Shown in pieces: positions 8,671 through 17,495 of a stretch of DNA of 64,000 nt. The stretch lies in NCBI RefSeq assembly GCF_023073915.1, contig NZ_JADPKK010000010.1, forward strand, positions 1 through 64,000, read 5' to 3'. Source of the stretch: Bradyrhizobium sp. 149 (GTDB taxonomy: Bacteria; Pseudomonadota; Alphaproteobacteria; Rhizobiales; Xanthobacteraceae). The first letter of the stretch is position 1. Each line of letters begins with the position of its first letter. A program made the translations under genes and the position numbers. The notes below the pieces were generated by a model. The model saw only the letters and a list, made by a program, of their open reading frames with translations, was not told where the DNA came from and made no database searches.

Positions 8671-9690
8671 ATGATCAAGCAATTGCAGTGTGGCCTCGCA
8701 GCTATCGCCCTGATGGCCGCCACGGCGCTGACGGCGTCGCCCGCGGAGGCGCAGCAGAAGTCTGAGATTGCGCTGTCGCGCCAGCCCGGCATTTTCTACA
8801 TGCCGAGCCACATCATGGAGAAGCAGAAGCTGATCGAGAAGCACGCAGCTCAGCTCGGGGTATCAGGCGTCACCACCAAATGGGTTACGTTCTCCGGCGG
8901 TGGTGCGCAGACCGATGCGCTGCTCGCGGGCGGCGTCGACATCCTCAACACCGGCACCGGCAATCTGCTGCTGCTGTGGGACCGCACCCGCGGCGGCGTC
9001 AAGGGCATCGTCGCGACGTCGGCGCAGCCGATGACGCTGATCAGCCGCGACGCCAACATCAAGTCGATCAGGGATTTCGGCCCCGGCGACAAGATCGCCG
9101 TGCCGACCGTAAAAGTCTCGACCCAGGCAATCGTATTGCAGATCGCCGCCGCCGAGGCTTTCGGTGCCGACCAATGGTCGAAGCTGGATTCCAACACCGT
9201 GCAGCTCGGCCATCCCGACGCCTATGCGGCGCTGTCCAATTCCAAGCACGAGGTGCATACCCACTTCTCGATCCCGCCGTTCACATTCCTGGAGCTGAAG
9301 AACGTGCCGGGCGCGCATGTCGTGCTGAGCTCGCCTGACGTGATGGGCGGGCCGCTGAGCCAGGCGCAGTTCTTCACCACGACGAAATTCGCCGATGCCA
9401 ATCCGAAAATCATCCAGGCCGTGCGCGATGCGACCAAGGAAGCGCAGGATCTAATCCGCAGCGACACCAGACAGGCCGTCGAGATCTACAAGGAGATCAC
9501 CGGCGACAAGACCTCGGTGGAAGAGCTGCTCGATCTCCTGAAGGAGCCCGGCATGATGGAGTGGAATCTCGGGCCGCAGGGCACGATGAAATTCGCCGCC
9601 CATCTGTTCAAGACCGGTACGCTGAAGACCCAGCCCAAGGCCTGGACCGACTACTATCTCCCCGTCGCGCACGACCTGAAGGGCAACTGA
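8671..9690 (+). CDS. ABC transporter substrate-binding protein (NMT1/SsuA-like)
   Basis: 339 residues with a clear Sec signal peptide (cleavage probably after SPAEAQ near residue 27). The body has the NMT1/nitrate-sulfonate-taurine fold pattern: QPGIFYMPSHIMEK, GGGAQTDALLAGGVDILNTGTGN, and SKHEVHTHFSIPPF. It captures the substrate in the periplasm for the importer encoded by the next two genes. The fold class normally binds small sulfonates, nitrate, pyrimidine precursors or aromatic acids, so its place next to a sugar-acid dehydratase is unusual. Confidence 0.88.
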   Translation: MIKQLQCGLAAIALMAATALTASPAEAQQKSEIALSRQPGIFYMPSHIMEKQKLIEKHAAQLGVSGVTTKWVTFSGGGAQTDALLAGGVDILNTGTGNLLLLWDRTRGGVKGIVATSAQPMTLISRDANIKSIRDFGPGDKIAVPTVKVSTQAIVLQIAAAEAFGADQWSKLDSNTVQLGHPDAYAALSNSKHEVHTHFSIPPFTFLELKNVPGAHVVLSSPDVMGGPLSQAQFFTTTKFADANPKIIQAVRDATKEAQDLIRSDTRQAVEIYKEITGDKTSVEELLDLLKEPGMMEWNLGPQGTMKFAAHLFKTGTLKTQPKAWTDYYLPVAHDLKGN

Positions 9691-10451
9691 TGGCGCTGCT
9701 CGACGTCAGCTCCGTGACGCTGCGCTACAAGACCTCCAGCGCCGTCGTCACCGCGACCGAAAGGGTCAGCTTCACCGTCGACAAGTCCGATCGCTTCGTG
9801 CTGCTCGGGCCGTCCGGCTGCGGCAAATCGACCCTGCTCAAGGCCGTCGGTGGCTACATGGCGCCGAGCGAAGGCCGCATGACCATCAACGACCGCGAAA
9901 TCCGCGGCCCTGGCGCCGACCGCATGATGATTTTCCAGGAGTTCGACCAGCTGCTGCCTTGGAAAAGCGTGCTGGCGAACGTGATGTTTCCGCTGCTGAC
10001 CGCGCGAAAATTGTCGCGCAAGGACGCCGAAGCGCGTGCGCGGGCCTATATCGAGAAGGTCGGCCTCACACGCGTCGTCGATGCCTATCCGCACACGCTC
10101 TCCGGCGGCATGAAGCAGCGCGTCGCGATCGCGCGCGGCATGGCGATGGAGCCCGACATCCTGCTGATGGACGAGCCGTTCGCCGCGCTCGACGCGCTGA
10201 CGCGGCGAACTTGCCAGGACGAGCTGCTCCAGCTCTGGAGCGAGACCAAGTTCACCGTGCTGTTCGTGACCCACTCGATTGCGGAAGCGATCCGCATCGG
10301 CAACCGCATCCTGCTGCTGTCGCCGCATCCCGGCCGTGTCAAGGCCGAGGTGATCGACGTCGACAAGGTCTGCAATGACGATGGCAGCGCCGGCCGGCTG
10401 GAAAAGGAGATCCATGATCTCCTGTTTGCCTCCGAAGCGACGGCGCATTGA
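9690..10451 (+). CDS. ABC transporter ATP-binding protein
   Basis: 253 residues; the start overlaps the previous stop (ATGA). Walker A is at 40-48 (GPSGCGKST), the Q loop is at QEFDQLLPW, the signature LSGGMKQR begins at 136, and Walker B ends in D160/E161 (ILLMDEPFAALD). It belongs to the SsuB/TauB/NrtD group and powers the importer with the adjacent permease and binding protein. Confidence 0.93.
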   Translation: MALLDVSSVTLRYKTSSAVVTATERVSFTVDKSDRFVLLGPSGCGKSTLLKAVGGYMAPSEGRMTINDREIRGPGADRMMIFQEFDQLLPWKSVLANVMFPLLTARKLSRKDAEARARAYIEKVGLTRVVDAYPHTLSGGMKQRVAIARGMAMEPDILLMDEPFAALDALTRRTCQDELLQLWSETKFTVLFVTHSIAEAIRIGNRILLLSPHPGRVKAEVIDVDKVCNDDGSAGRLEKEIHDLLFASEATAH

Positions 10452-10462
10452 GGGAAGCCGCT

Positions 10463-11326
10463 ATGGGCGAAGCCAGAATATTGCTCCGTGAGGCGCCGGC
10501 TGCCGCCGCCGGCGCACCGGGCGAAGTCGAGCGCAAGCTGAGCGTGCTCGAGTTGTTGTGGAACGACGGTTTTGTCCGCAAGACCGTCATCATCCTGTTT
10601 CTCGCGACGGTCTGGGAGGCCTACGGCCTCACCCTCGACAATCCCCTGCTGTTTCCGACGCTGCACGACACGGCTATCACGCTGTACGACCGCGTCAAGG
10701 ACGGCACCATTCCGATGCGGGCCTGGGCCTCGCTGAAAGTGCTGTTCATGGGCTATTCGGCCGGCATCGTGCTGGCCGCGATCTTCACCGTGCTCGCGAT
10801 CTCGACGCGGATCGGCACCGACTTCCTCGAGACGGTCACTGCGATGTTCAATCCGCTGCCAGCGATCGCGCTGTTGCCGCTCGCTTTGATCTGGTTCGGT
10901 CTCGGCAACGGCAGCCTCGTCTTCGTGCTGATCCATTCGGTGCTGTGGCCGGTCGCGCTCAACACCCACTCAGGCTTCAAGAGTGTCTCGAACACGCTGC
11001 GCATGGTCGGCCGCAATTACGGTCTGCGCGGGCTGCCTTACGTGGCAAAGATCCTTATTCCCGCGGCGTTCGGCTCGATCCTCACCGGCCTGAAGATCGG
11101 CTGGGCCTTTGCCTGGCGCACGCTGATCGCGGCCGAGTTGGTGTTCGGCGTGTCCTCGGGGCAGGGCGGGCTCGGTTGGTTCATCTTCGAGAACCGCAAC
11201 CTCCTCGACATACCTGCGGTCTTCGCAGGCCTCTTGACGGTGATTATCATCGGGCTTTTTGTCGAGAACCTGATCTTCCGCGCCCTCGAGCGGAACACCG
11301 TGCAGAAATGGGGCACCCAATCATGA
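10463..11326 (+). CDS. ABC transporter permease (SsuC/TauC-like)
   Basis: 287 residues from the ATG at 10463, preceded by GAGGGAAG; a TTG five codons earlier that overlaps the ATPase stop is an alternative. About six membrane helices and the EAA-type loop (GLRGLPYVAKILIPAAFGSILTGLKIGWAFAWRTLIAAEL) identify a BPD-type inner-membrane permease of the nitrate/sulfonate/taurine class. It completes the importer, and its stop overlaps the next start by ATGA. Confidence 0.9.
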   Translation: MGEARILLREAPAAAAGAPGEVERKLSVLELLWNDGFVRKTVIILFLATVWEAYGLTLDNPLLFPTLHDTAITLYDRVKDGTIPMRAWASLKVLFMGYSAGIVLAAIFTVLAISTRIGTDFLETVTAMFNPLPAIALLPLALIWFGLGNGSLVFVLIHSVLWPVALNTHSGFKSVSNTLRMVGRNYGLRGLPYVAKILIPAAFGSILTGLKIGWAFAWRTLIAAELVFGVSSGQGGLGWFIFENRNLLDIPAVFAGLLTVIIIGLFVENLIFRALERNTVQKWGTQS

Positions 11327-13062
11327 CCAAGAAGAAAATGACGCCCGACCAGCTCCGCAGCGCGCGCTGGTTCGCACCCGACGATCTCCGTTCGTTCGGC
11401 CATCGGTCCCGCACCATGCAGATGGGCTACGCGCCGGAGGAGTGGAAGGACCGCCCGATCATCGCGATCCTCAACACCTGGTCGGACGCGCAGCCCTGCC
11501 ACATGCATTTCAAGTCGCGCGTCGACGACGTCAAGCGCGGCATCCTGATGGCCGGCGGCCTGCCGCTGGAATTGCCGGCGCTGTCGCTGTCGGAATCCCT
11601 GCTCAAGCCGACCACCATGCTCTACCGCAATCTGCTGGCGATGGACACCGAGGAACTGCTGCGCAGCCATCCCGTCGATGGCGTGGTGCTGATGGGCGGC
11701 TGCGACAAGACCACGCCGGCGCTGCTGCTCGGCGCAACCTCGATGAACATCCCGGCGATCTATCTGCCGGCCGGCCCGATGCTGCGCGGCAATTGGAAGG
11801 GCAAGACGCTCGGCTCCGGCTCGGACGGCTGGAAATACTGGGACGAGCGGCGCGCCGGAAAAATCTCCGAGAAGGACTGGCTCGATATCGAAGCCGGCAT
11901 CGCGCGGAGCTACGGCACCTGCATGACCATGGGCACGGCTTCCACCATGACCGCGATTGCCGAGGCGATCGGCATGACGCTGCCGGGCGCCTCCTCGATT
12001 CCCGCCGCCGACGCCAACCACATCCGCATGGCCTCTGAATGCGGCCGTCGCATCGTCGAGATGGTCTGGGAAGATCTGACGCCGAAGACGATCCAGACCC
12101 GAAAAGCGTTCGAGAACGCGATCGCAGTGGCGATGGCGATGGGCTGCTCGACCAACGCGATCATTCATCTGATCGCGCAGGCTCGCCGCGCCGGTCTCGA
12201 CATCGGCCTCGACGATTTCGAGATTGCGAGCCGCAAGGTGCCCGTCATCGCCAACGTGCGGCCGAGCGGCGATTCCTATCTGATGGAGGACTTCTTCTAT
12301 GCCGGCGGCCTGCCGGCGCTGATGGGCCAGATCAAGCCGCACCTGCATCTCGACTGCATCACCGTCACGGGCCAGACGCTGGGCGAGAACATCGCGCATG
12401 CTGAGGTCCACAATGACGACGTGATCCGCTCGATCGACAATCCCATCTACAAGGAAGGCGCGCTCGCCGTGCTCAAGGGCAATCTCGCGCCCGACGGCTG
12501 CGTCATCAAGCCGAGCGCCTGCGCGCCGCGCTTTCTCAAGCACACCGGCCCGGCGCTGGTGTTCGACGACTATCCCGCGATGAAGAAGGCGGTCGACGAT
12601 CCCAACTTAGACGTCACCGAGGATCACATCCTGATCCTGCGCAATGCCGGGCCGCAGGGCGGGCCGGGCATGCCGGAATGGGGCATGCTGCCGATCCCGA
12701 CCAAGCTTGTGAAGCAGGGCGTGCGCGACATGGTGCGGATCTCGGATGCGCGCATGAGCGGCACAAGCTACGGCGCCTGCATCTTGCACGTCGCTCCCGA
12801 ATCCTATGTCGGCGGTCCGCTGGCGCTGGTGCGGAACGGCGACCGCATCACGCTCGATGTCGCGGCCCGCACCATCAATCTCGACGTGTCGGAGGCCGAG
12901 CTCGAAAAGCGCCGCGCCGCCTGGAAGCAGCCCGAACGCCGCTTCGAGCGCGGCTATGGCTGGATGTTCACCAAGCACATCAAGCAGGCCAATGACGGCT
13001 GCGACTTCGACTTCCTGGAGACCGATTTCGGCGCGCCGATCGGCGAACCGTCGATTTACTAG
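11323..13062 (+). CDS. IlvD/Edd-family sugar-acid dehydratase, probably L-arabinonate dehydratase
   Basis: 579 residues, the length of the known L-arabinonate dehydratase. C59, C127 (GGCDKTTPA) and C200 (SYGTCMTMGTAS) fall at the positions recalled for the [2Fe-2S] ligands of the Rhizobium leguminosarum enzyme, and K129 matches the magnesium-site lysine. RMSGTSYG carries the catalytic serine. Such enzymes turn aldonates into 2-keto-3-deoxy acids. Co-translation with the permease (ATGA overlap) ties it to the imported substrate. Substrate choice among L-arabinonate, D-xylonate and similar acids cannot be fixed from sequence. Confidence 0.85.
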   Translation: MTKKKMTPDQLRSARWFAPDDLRSFGHRSRTMQMGYAPEEWKDRPIIAILNTWSDAQPCHMHFKSRVDDVKRGILMAGGLPLELPALSLSESLLKPTTMLYRNLLAMDTEELLRSHPVDGVVLMGGCDKTTPALLLGATSMNIPAIYLPAGPMLRGNWKGKTLGSGSDGWKYWDERRAGKISEKDWLDIEAGIARSYGTCMTMGTASTMTAIAEAIGMTLPGASSIPAADANHIRMASECGRRIVEMVWEDLTPKTIQTRKAFENAIAVAMAMGCSTNAIIHLIAQARRAGLDIGLDDFEIASRKVPVIANVRPSGDSYLMEDFFYAGGLPALMGQIKPHLHLDCITVTGQTLGENIAHAEVHNDDVIRSIDNPIYKEGALAVLKGNLAPDGCVIKPSACAPRFLKHTGPALVFDDYPAMKKAVDDPNLDVTEDHILILRNAGPQGGPGMPEWGMLPIPTKLVKQGVRDMVRISDARMSGTSYGACILHVAPESYVGGPLALVRNGDRITLDVAARTINLDVSEAELEKRRAAWKQPERRFERGYGWMFTKHIKQANDGCDFDFLETDFGAPIGEPSIY

Positions 13063-13071
13063 CCAACCACC

Positions 13072-13150
13072 ATCGTTCCGGGACGATGCGGAGCATCGAA
13101 CCCGAACCTCGAGATTCCGGGTTTGCGCTTCGCGCGCCCCGGAATGACGA
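13072..13150. repeat. Dispersed intergenic repeat, REP-like
   Basis: About 80 bases between the dehydratase and the RraA-like gene. The ends are near-complementary (GTTCCGGGACGATGCGGAGC at the left; CCCCGGAATGACGA at the right) and an internal GATTCCGGGTTTGCGCTTCGC can form stems. Elements of this composition are scattered between genes in Bradyrhizobium. It interrupts the operon, leaving a 106-base gap. Confidence 0.55.
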
Positions 13151-13168
13151 AAGAGAGAGTGATAGCCC

Positions 13169-13888
13169 ATGACCAAACTCAGCGAAGCCATCCGCACCAA
13201 GCTCAAATCCGTCTCCACCGCCACCGTCGCCACCGCGTTGTTCAAGCGCGGTCTGCGCATCCAGATGATCCAGGATGTGCACCCGCTCGGCGCCGACCAG
13301 CCGACCATGGTCGGTGAGGCCTTCACGCTGCGCTACATGCCGGCCCGCGAGGATCTCAACACCATCGACGTGTTTAGGGATCACTCTCATCCGCAGCGCA
13401 AGGCGGTCGAGAATTGCCCGGCAGGCAGCGTGCTGGTGATGGACAGCCGCAAGGACGCGCGCGCCGCTTCCGCCGGTGCGATCCTGGTCACGCGCTTGAT
13501 GAAGCGCGGCGTCGCCGGTGTCGTCACCGACGGCGGCTTTCGTGACTCGGCCGAGATCGCCAAGCTCGGTATCCCCGCCTACCATCACCGCCCGAGCGCG
13601 CCGACCAATTTGACGCTGCATCACGCGATCGAGATCAACGTCCCCATCGGCTGCGGTGATGCGCCGGTGTTTCCCGGCGACGTCATTCTCGGCGACGCCG
13701 ACGGCGTGATCGTGATCCCCGCGCATCTCGCCGACGAGATCGCCAACGAAACCTTCGAGATGACCGCGTTCGAGGACTTCGTCACCGAGGAAGTCAACAA
13801 GGGCCGCGGCATCTTTGGTCTCTATCCGGCGACGGATCCGCAGACGCTCACCGACTTCGCAGCATGGCGGAAGGCGAACGGGCGGTAA
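13169..13888 (+). CDS. RraA-like protein, probable 4-hydroxy-2-oxoacid aldolase
   Basis: 239 residues covering the whole RraA/HMG-aldolase fold. R125 and D126 (TDGGFRDS) match the pyruvate- and metal-binding Arg-Asp pair of class II aldolases of this family, and GDADGVIVIP is the other signature. The family includes HMG/CHA aldolase and oxaloacetate decarboxylase as well as the RNase E inhibitor RraA. Being downstream of a sugar-acid dehydratase, cleavage of a 2-keto-3-deoxy acid to pyruvate plus an aldehyde is the best guess (inference). Confidence 0.75.
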   Translation: MTKLSEAIRTKLKSVSTATVATALFKRGLRIQMIQDVHPLGADQPTMVGEAFTLRYMPAREDLNTIDVFRDHSHPQRKAVENCPAGSVLVMDSRKDARAASAGAILVTRLMKRGVAGVVTDGGFRDSAEIAKLGIPAYHHRPSAPTNLTLHHAIEINVPIGCGDAPVFPGDVILGDADGVIVIPAHLADEIANETFEMTAFEDFVTEEVNKGRGIFGLYPATDPQTLTDFAAWRKANGR

Positions 13889-13922
13889 GTCCGTGCGCCA
13901 GCACCAAGTCATGTCAAAAAAC

Positions 13923-13950
13923 AGGCCGGCCGCACCAAGCGCCGGCCTTT
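13923..13950 (+). terminator. Probable intrinsic terminator
   Basis: Stem AGGCCGGC/GCCGGCCT of 8 pairs with a 10-base loop, followed by TTTAAAT, starting 35 bases after the RraA-like stop. The U tract is short, so partial read-through into the lactonase gene is possible. Confidence 0.5.
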
Positions 13951-13972
13951 AAATCACCCAGGGAGGATTCTT

Positions 13973-15064
13973 ATGAATTTCACACGACGCAATCTCTTGG
14001 CCGGCGCCGGCGCGGCGGCGGCTTCCGCCTGTTTGGCCCGCGCCGCCGGTGCCCAGTCGTTTCCGTTCACGCCCAACCAGCGCTACCCCGACCCCGCCGT
14101 TCAGATCCTCGATCCGAGCTTTGGAAAATACCGGCTCTATTCCTCGACAGTCGAGCAGGTCGCAACCGGCATGCGCTGGGCCGAAGGCCCGGCCTATTTC
14201 CCCGAAGGCGGTTATCTGCTGTTCTCGGACATTCCCAACAACCGGATCATGAAGTTCGACGAGAAGACCGGACAGACCAGCGTGTTCCGCGCCAATGCCA
14301 ACTACGCCAATGGCAATGCGCGCGACCGCCAGGGCCGCCTCGTCAGCTGCGAGCACTCCGTCACCCGCCGCATCACCCGTACCGAGAAGGACGGCAAGAT
14401 CACCGTGCTGGCCGACAAGTTCGAGGGCAAGCGGCTGAATGCGCCGAACGACATCGTGGTGAAATCCGACGACAGCATCTGGTTCACCGACCCGCTGTTC
14501 GGCATCAACGGCGAGTGGGAGGGCAAGAAGGAGAAGGCCGAGCAGGCCACCACCAACGTTTACCGCATCGCCAAGGACGGCAAGCTCACCGCCGTCCTCA
14601 CCGACCTCGTCAATCCGAACGGCCTCGCCTTCTCGCCGGACGAGAAGAAGCTCTACATCGTCGAGTGGAAGGGGACGCCCAATCGCAGCATCTGGAGCTA
14701 CAATGTCGGCGACGACGGCAGCCTCAGCGGCAAGGCCAAGCTGATCGACGCCGCCGACCAGGCCTCGCTCGACGGTTTTCGCGTCGATCGCGACGGCAAT
14801 CTCTGGTGCGGCTGGGGCTCCAACGGCGCGCTGCAGTCCGAGCCGACCGAAATCGCCGGCCGCAAGGCGTTTCAGCTCAAGGGCAAGTCCGAAGATCTCG
14901 ACGGCGTGATGGTGTTCAACCCGGACGGCAAGCCGCTCGCCTTCATCAAGCTGCCCGAACGCTGCGCCAACCTCTGCTTCGGCGGTCCCAAGAACAACCG
15001 CCTGTATATGGCAAGCAGCCACTCGGTGTACGCGCTGTACGTGGAGGCGCACGGGGCGGTGTGA
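13973..15064 (+). CDS. Tat-exported SMP-30/gluconolactonase family lactonase
   Basis: 363 residues. The N terminus TRRNLLAGAG (R5-R6) plus a hydrophobic stretch to AQS near residue 29 is a Tat signal, so it acts in the periplasm. Metal ligands of the SMP-30 six-bladed propeller are visible: E71 (AEGPAYF), Asn in NAPNDIV and Asp in SLDGFRVD. These enzymes open sugar lactones to aldonates. A GGGAGG ribosome site precedes the start. It may prepare the aldonate imported by the upstream operon. Confidence 0.88.
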   Translation: MNFTRRNLLAGAGAAAASACLARAAGAQSFPFTPNQRYPDPAVQILDPSFGKYRLYSSTVEQVATGMRWAEGPAYFPEGGYLLFSDIPNNRIMKFDEKTGQTSVFRANANYANGNARDRQGRLVSCEHSVTRRITRTEKDGKITVLADKFEGKRLNAPNDIVVKSDDSIWFTDPLFGINGEWEGKKEKAEQATTNVYRIAKDGKLTAVLTDLVNPNGLAFSPDEKKLYIVEWKGTPNRSIWSYNVGDDGSLSGKAKLIDAADQASLDGFRVDRDGNLWCGWGSNGALQSEPTEIAGRKAFQLKGKSEDLDGVMVFNPDGKPLAFIKLPERCANLCFGGPKNNRLYMASSHSVYALYVEAHGAV

Positions 15065-15083
15065 GGCGGCTTGTGCCTCACAC
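15059..15083 (+). terminator. Hairpin at the lactonase stop codon
   Basis: Perfect 9-base arms (GTGTGAGGC and its complement) around 7 bases, with the left arm overlapping the stop codon. No T-run follows, so it is either a weak terminator or an RNA-stabilising stem. Confidence 0.35.
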
Positions 15084-15088
15084 CCGAT

Positions 15089-15227
15089 GTCGTCCCGGCG
15101 AAGGCCGGGACCCATAACCCCAGGGACTAGTTTGGTGAAGGCCAGTAGTTAAGAGGTCTTCCGCGGTACCCACACCGTGCTTCACCGATAATCACGCGGT
15201 ATGGGTCCCGGCCTTCGCCGGGACGAC
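15089..15227. repeat. Dispersed repeat with 28-base perfect inverted ends
   Basis: 139 bases bounded by two exactly complementary 28-base arms (15089-15116 and 15200-15227), each built on CCCGGCGAAGGCCGGGACCC, which is itself partly self-complementary. The 83-base interior has no ORF. It separates the convergent lactonase and oligopeptidase genes. It looks like a miniature non-coding mobile repeat of the kind common in Bradyrhizobium intergenic DNA, and could also terminate both transcripts. Confidence 0.75.
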
Positions 15228-15240
15228 GCGGAGGGTGTGG

Positions 15241-17346
15241 TTACACCCCAGCTTCCGCCATCCCCGCCGCCCACAGTGCGAACCCATACACGATCGCGAC
15301 TTCATCCAGCCGGTTGAAGCGTCCCGAGGCGCCGCCGTGGCCGGCGCCCATGTTGGTTCGGAGCAACACCGGGCCGCCGCCGCTCATGGTCGCGCGCAGG
15401 CGCGCGATCCACTTGGCGGGCTCCCAGTAAGTGACGCGGGGATCAGTAAGCCCGCCCATCGCGAGGATCGCGGGATAGTCTTTCGCCGCGACGTTGTCAT
15501 AGGGCGAGTAGGACAGGATCGTTCGAAAATCCTTCTCGCTCTCGATCGGGTTGCCCCATTCCGGCCATTCCGGCGGCGTCAGCGGCAGCGTGTCGTCGAG
15601 CATGGTGTTGAGCACGTCGACGAACGGCACCTCGGCGACGATGCCGGCGAACAATTCGCCGGCGCGGTTGGCGACCGCGCCCATCAGCATGCCGCCGGCC
15701 GAGCCGCCATGGCCGATGATGCGCTTGGCGCTGGTGTAGTTCGCATCGATCAGCGCGCGGGCGCTGGCTGAGAAGTCGTCGAACGAGTTCGTCTTCTTCT
15801 CGCGCTTGCCGTCGAGATACCAGCCCCAGCCCTTGTCGGCGCCGCCGCGGATATGGGCGATGGCGTAGACGAAGCCGCGATCGACCAGCGACAGGCGGTT
15901 GGCGTTGAACGAGGCCGGCATCGCCATGCCGTAGGAGCCATAGCCGTAGAGCAGCAGCGGCGCCGCGCCGTCGAGCTTGAGCCCGCGGCGATAGAGGATC
16001 GAGACCGGCACCTCGGCGCCGTCATGCGCCTTTGCCATGATGCGCGTGGTGACGTAGTCGCTCGCATTGTGGCCCGACGGGATCTCCTGCCGCTTGCGCA
16101 AGGTGCGCGTCCGCTTGACCATGTCGTAGTCATAGACTTCCGACGGCGTCGTCATCGACGAGTAGGCGAAGCGCAGATTCGTCGTCTCGAATTCGTAAGA
16201 GCCCATCGTGTCGAGCGAATAAGCTGCCTCGTCGAAGGCGATCGCGTGCTCGTCCCTGGTCGCGAGATCGCGGATCACGATGGAGGGCAACGCATTGGCG
16301 CGCTCCAGCCGCACCAGATGGCCGGCATAGAGATCGAGGTCGATGATGTAGATGCCGGGGCGATACGGGATCAGATCGCGCCAGTTCTTGCGCTCGGGTG
16401 AGCTGAGCGGTGCGGTGACGATCTTGAAATCGATGGCCTCATCGGCATTGGTGAGAATGAAGAGCTCGTCGCCGCGGTCGGCGAGCGAATATTGCACGCC
16501 TTCCTCGCGCGCCGCGACAAGGCGCGGCGGCGCCTCGGGGCTAGCGAGATCGATCAGCCGCTGCTCCGAGGTCTCGTGATCGCCGCCTGCGATCACGCAG
16601 AAGCGGCCGCTGGTGCTCTCGTGCAGATGGGTGAACCAGCCGGAGTCCTGCTCCTCGTAAACCAGCGTGTCGTCGGCTTGCCCAGTGCCGAGCTTGTGCC
16701 GCCAGACCTGCATTGGTCGGTGATTGTCGTCGAGCTTCACGTAGAAGAACGACGTCGCATCCTTGCTCCAGACCACGCCGCCGTCGGTTTCCTCGACGAC
16801 GTCGTCAAGATCCGTTCCGGTCGCCCAGTCGCGTACGCGGATGGAGAAATATTCGGAGCCCTTGGTGTCGGCGCTCCAGGCCTGCAGCTTGTGGTCATTC
16901 GAGTGCCGGCTGCCGCCGAATTTGAAATAAGTGTGGTCCTTGGCGAGCGCATCGCCGTCGAGCACGATATGGCCCTCGCCGCCATCGCGCGGCATGCGGC
17001 CGAACAGCTCATGCTGGCCGCCTTCGCGAAATTTGCGGAAATAGGCGAAGGGACCATCCGGCGAGGGCACGCTGGAATCGTCCTCCTTGATCCGCCCCCG
17101 CATCTCGCGCACCAGCGTCTTCTGCAGGGTTGCGGTATGGCCGAGCAGGCTCTCGGTGTAGCCATTCTCTTCGTCGAGATATTTGCGGATGTCGGGATCG
17201 AGCACCGCGGGGTCGCGCAGCACCTCCTGCCATTTCTCGTCCTTCAGCCAGGCATAGTCGTCGGTCACGGTGATCCCGTGCCGCGTGAAGGAATGCGGCC
17301 GGCGCGGGGCGACGGGGGCCTGGGCAGGCGTTTTGGCTTGTGTCAC
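15241..17346 (-). CDS. ptrB: Oligopeptidase B (protease II), S9 family
   Basis: 701 residues from the GTG at 17346, which has GAGG 7-8 bases upstream; an ATG 21 codons earlier lacks such a site. An N-terminal beta propeller (about 60-410) is followed by the alpha/beta hydrolase domain. Catalytic Ser is in HGGSAGG, Asp in LTDPRVTYWEPAKW, and His in GAGHGGASGRF. It cuts peptides after Lys/Arg, usually in the cytoplasm. Length and all triad residues are normal, and there is no signal peptide. Confidence 0.92.
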   Translation of the reverse strand: MTQAKTPAQAPVAPRRPHSFTRHGITVTDDYAWLKDEKWQEVLRDPAVLDPDIRKYLDEENGYTESLLGHTATLQKTLVREMRGRIKEDDSSVPSPDGPFAYFRKFREGGQHELFGRMPRDGGEGHIVLDGDALAKDHTYFKFGGSRHSNDHKLQAWSADTKGSEYFSIRVRDWATGTDLDDVVEETDGGVVWSKDATSFFYVKLDDNHRPMQVWRHKLGTGQADDTLVYEEQDSGWFTHLHESTSGRFCVIAGGDHETSEQRLIDLASPEAPPRLVAAREEGVQYSLADRGDELFILTNADEAIDFKIVTAPLSSPERKNWRDLIPYRPGIYIIDLDLYAGHLVRLERANALPSIVIRDLATRDEHAIAFDEAAYSLDTMGSYEFETTNLRFAYSSMTTPSEVYDYDMVKRTRTLRKRQEIPSGHNASDYVTTRIMAKAHDGAEVPVSILYRRGLKLDGAAPLLLYGYGSYGMAMPASFNANRLSLVDRGFVYAIAHIRGGADKGWGWYLDGKREKKTNSFDDFSASARALIDANYTSAKRIIGHGGSAGGMLMGAVANRAGELFAGIVAEVPFVDVLNTMLDDTLPLTPPEWPEWGNPIESEKDFRTILSYSPYDNVAAKDYPAILAMGGLTDPRVTYWEPAKWIARLRATMSGGGPVLLRTNMGAGHGGASGRFNRLDEVAIVYGFALWAAGMAEAGV

Positions 17347-17495
17347 TCGATCCTCGTTCAGATGCGTCCTGCCATATATCGTCCCGATTCCACGAATTGC
17401 CAGCGCCACTGCGCCAAGGACCGCGCCAAGTCGCCGGGTTGTTGATCCGTCCCTTCTATGCTTAGGCTCCCTATCCCCGCCGCCGGTCCAGCCTG

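Noticed and set aside
10558..11322. Upstream extension of the dehydratase frame
   Set aside because: It is a shadow of the permease. The ATG at 11323 with stop-start overlap gives the family length and cysteine numbering.
17347..17409. Earlier ATG for oligopeptidase B
   Set aside because: The GTG at 17346 has a good ribosome site and starts just before the conserved region; the extra 21 residues look untranslated.
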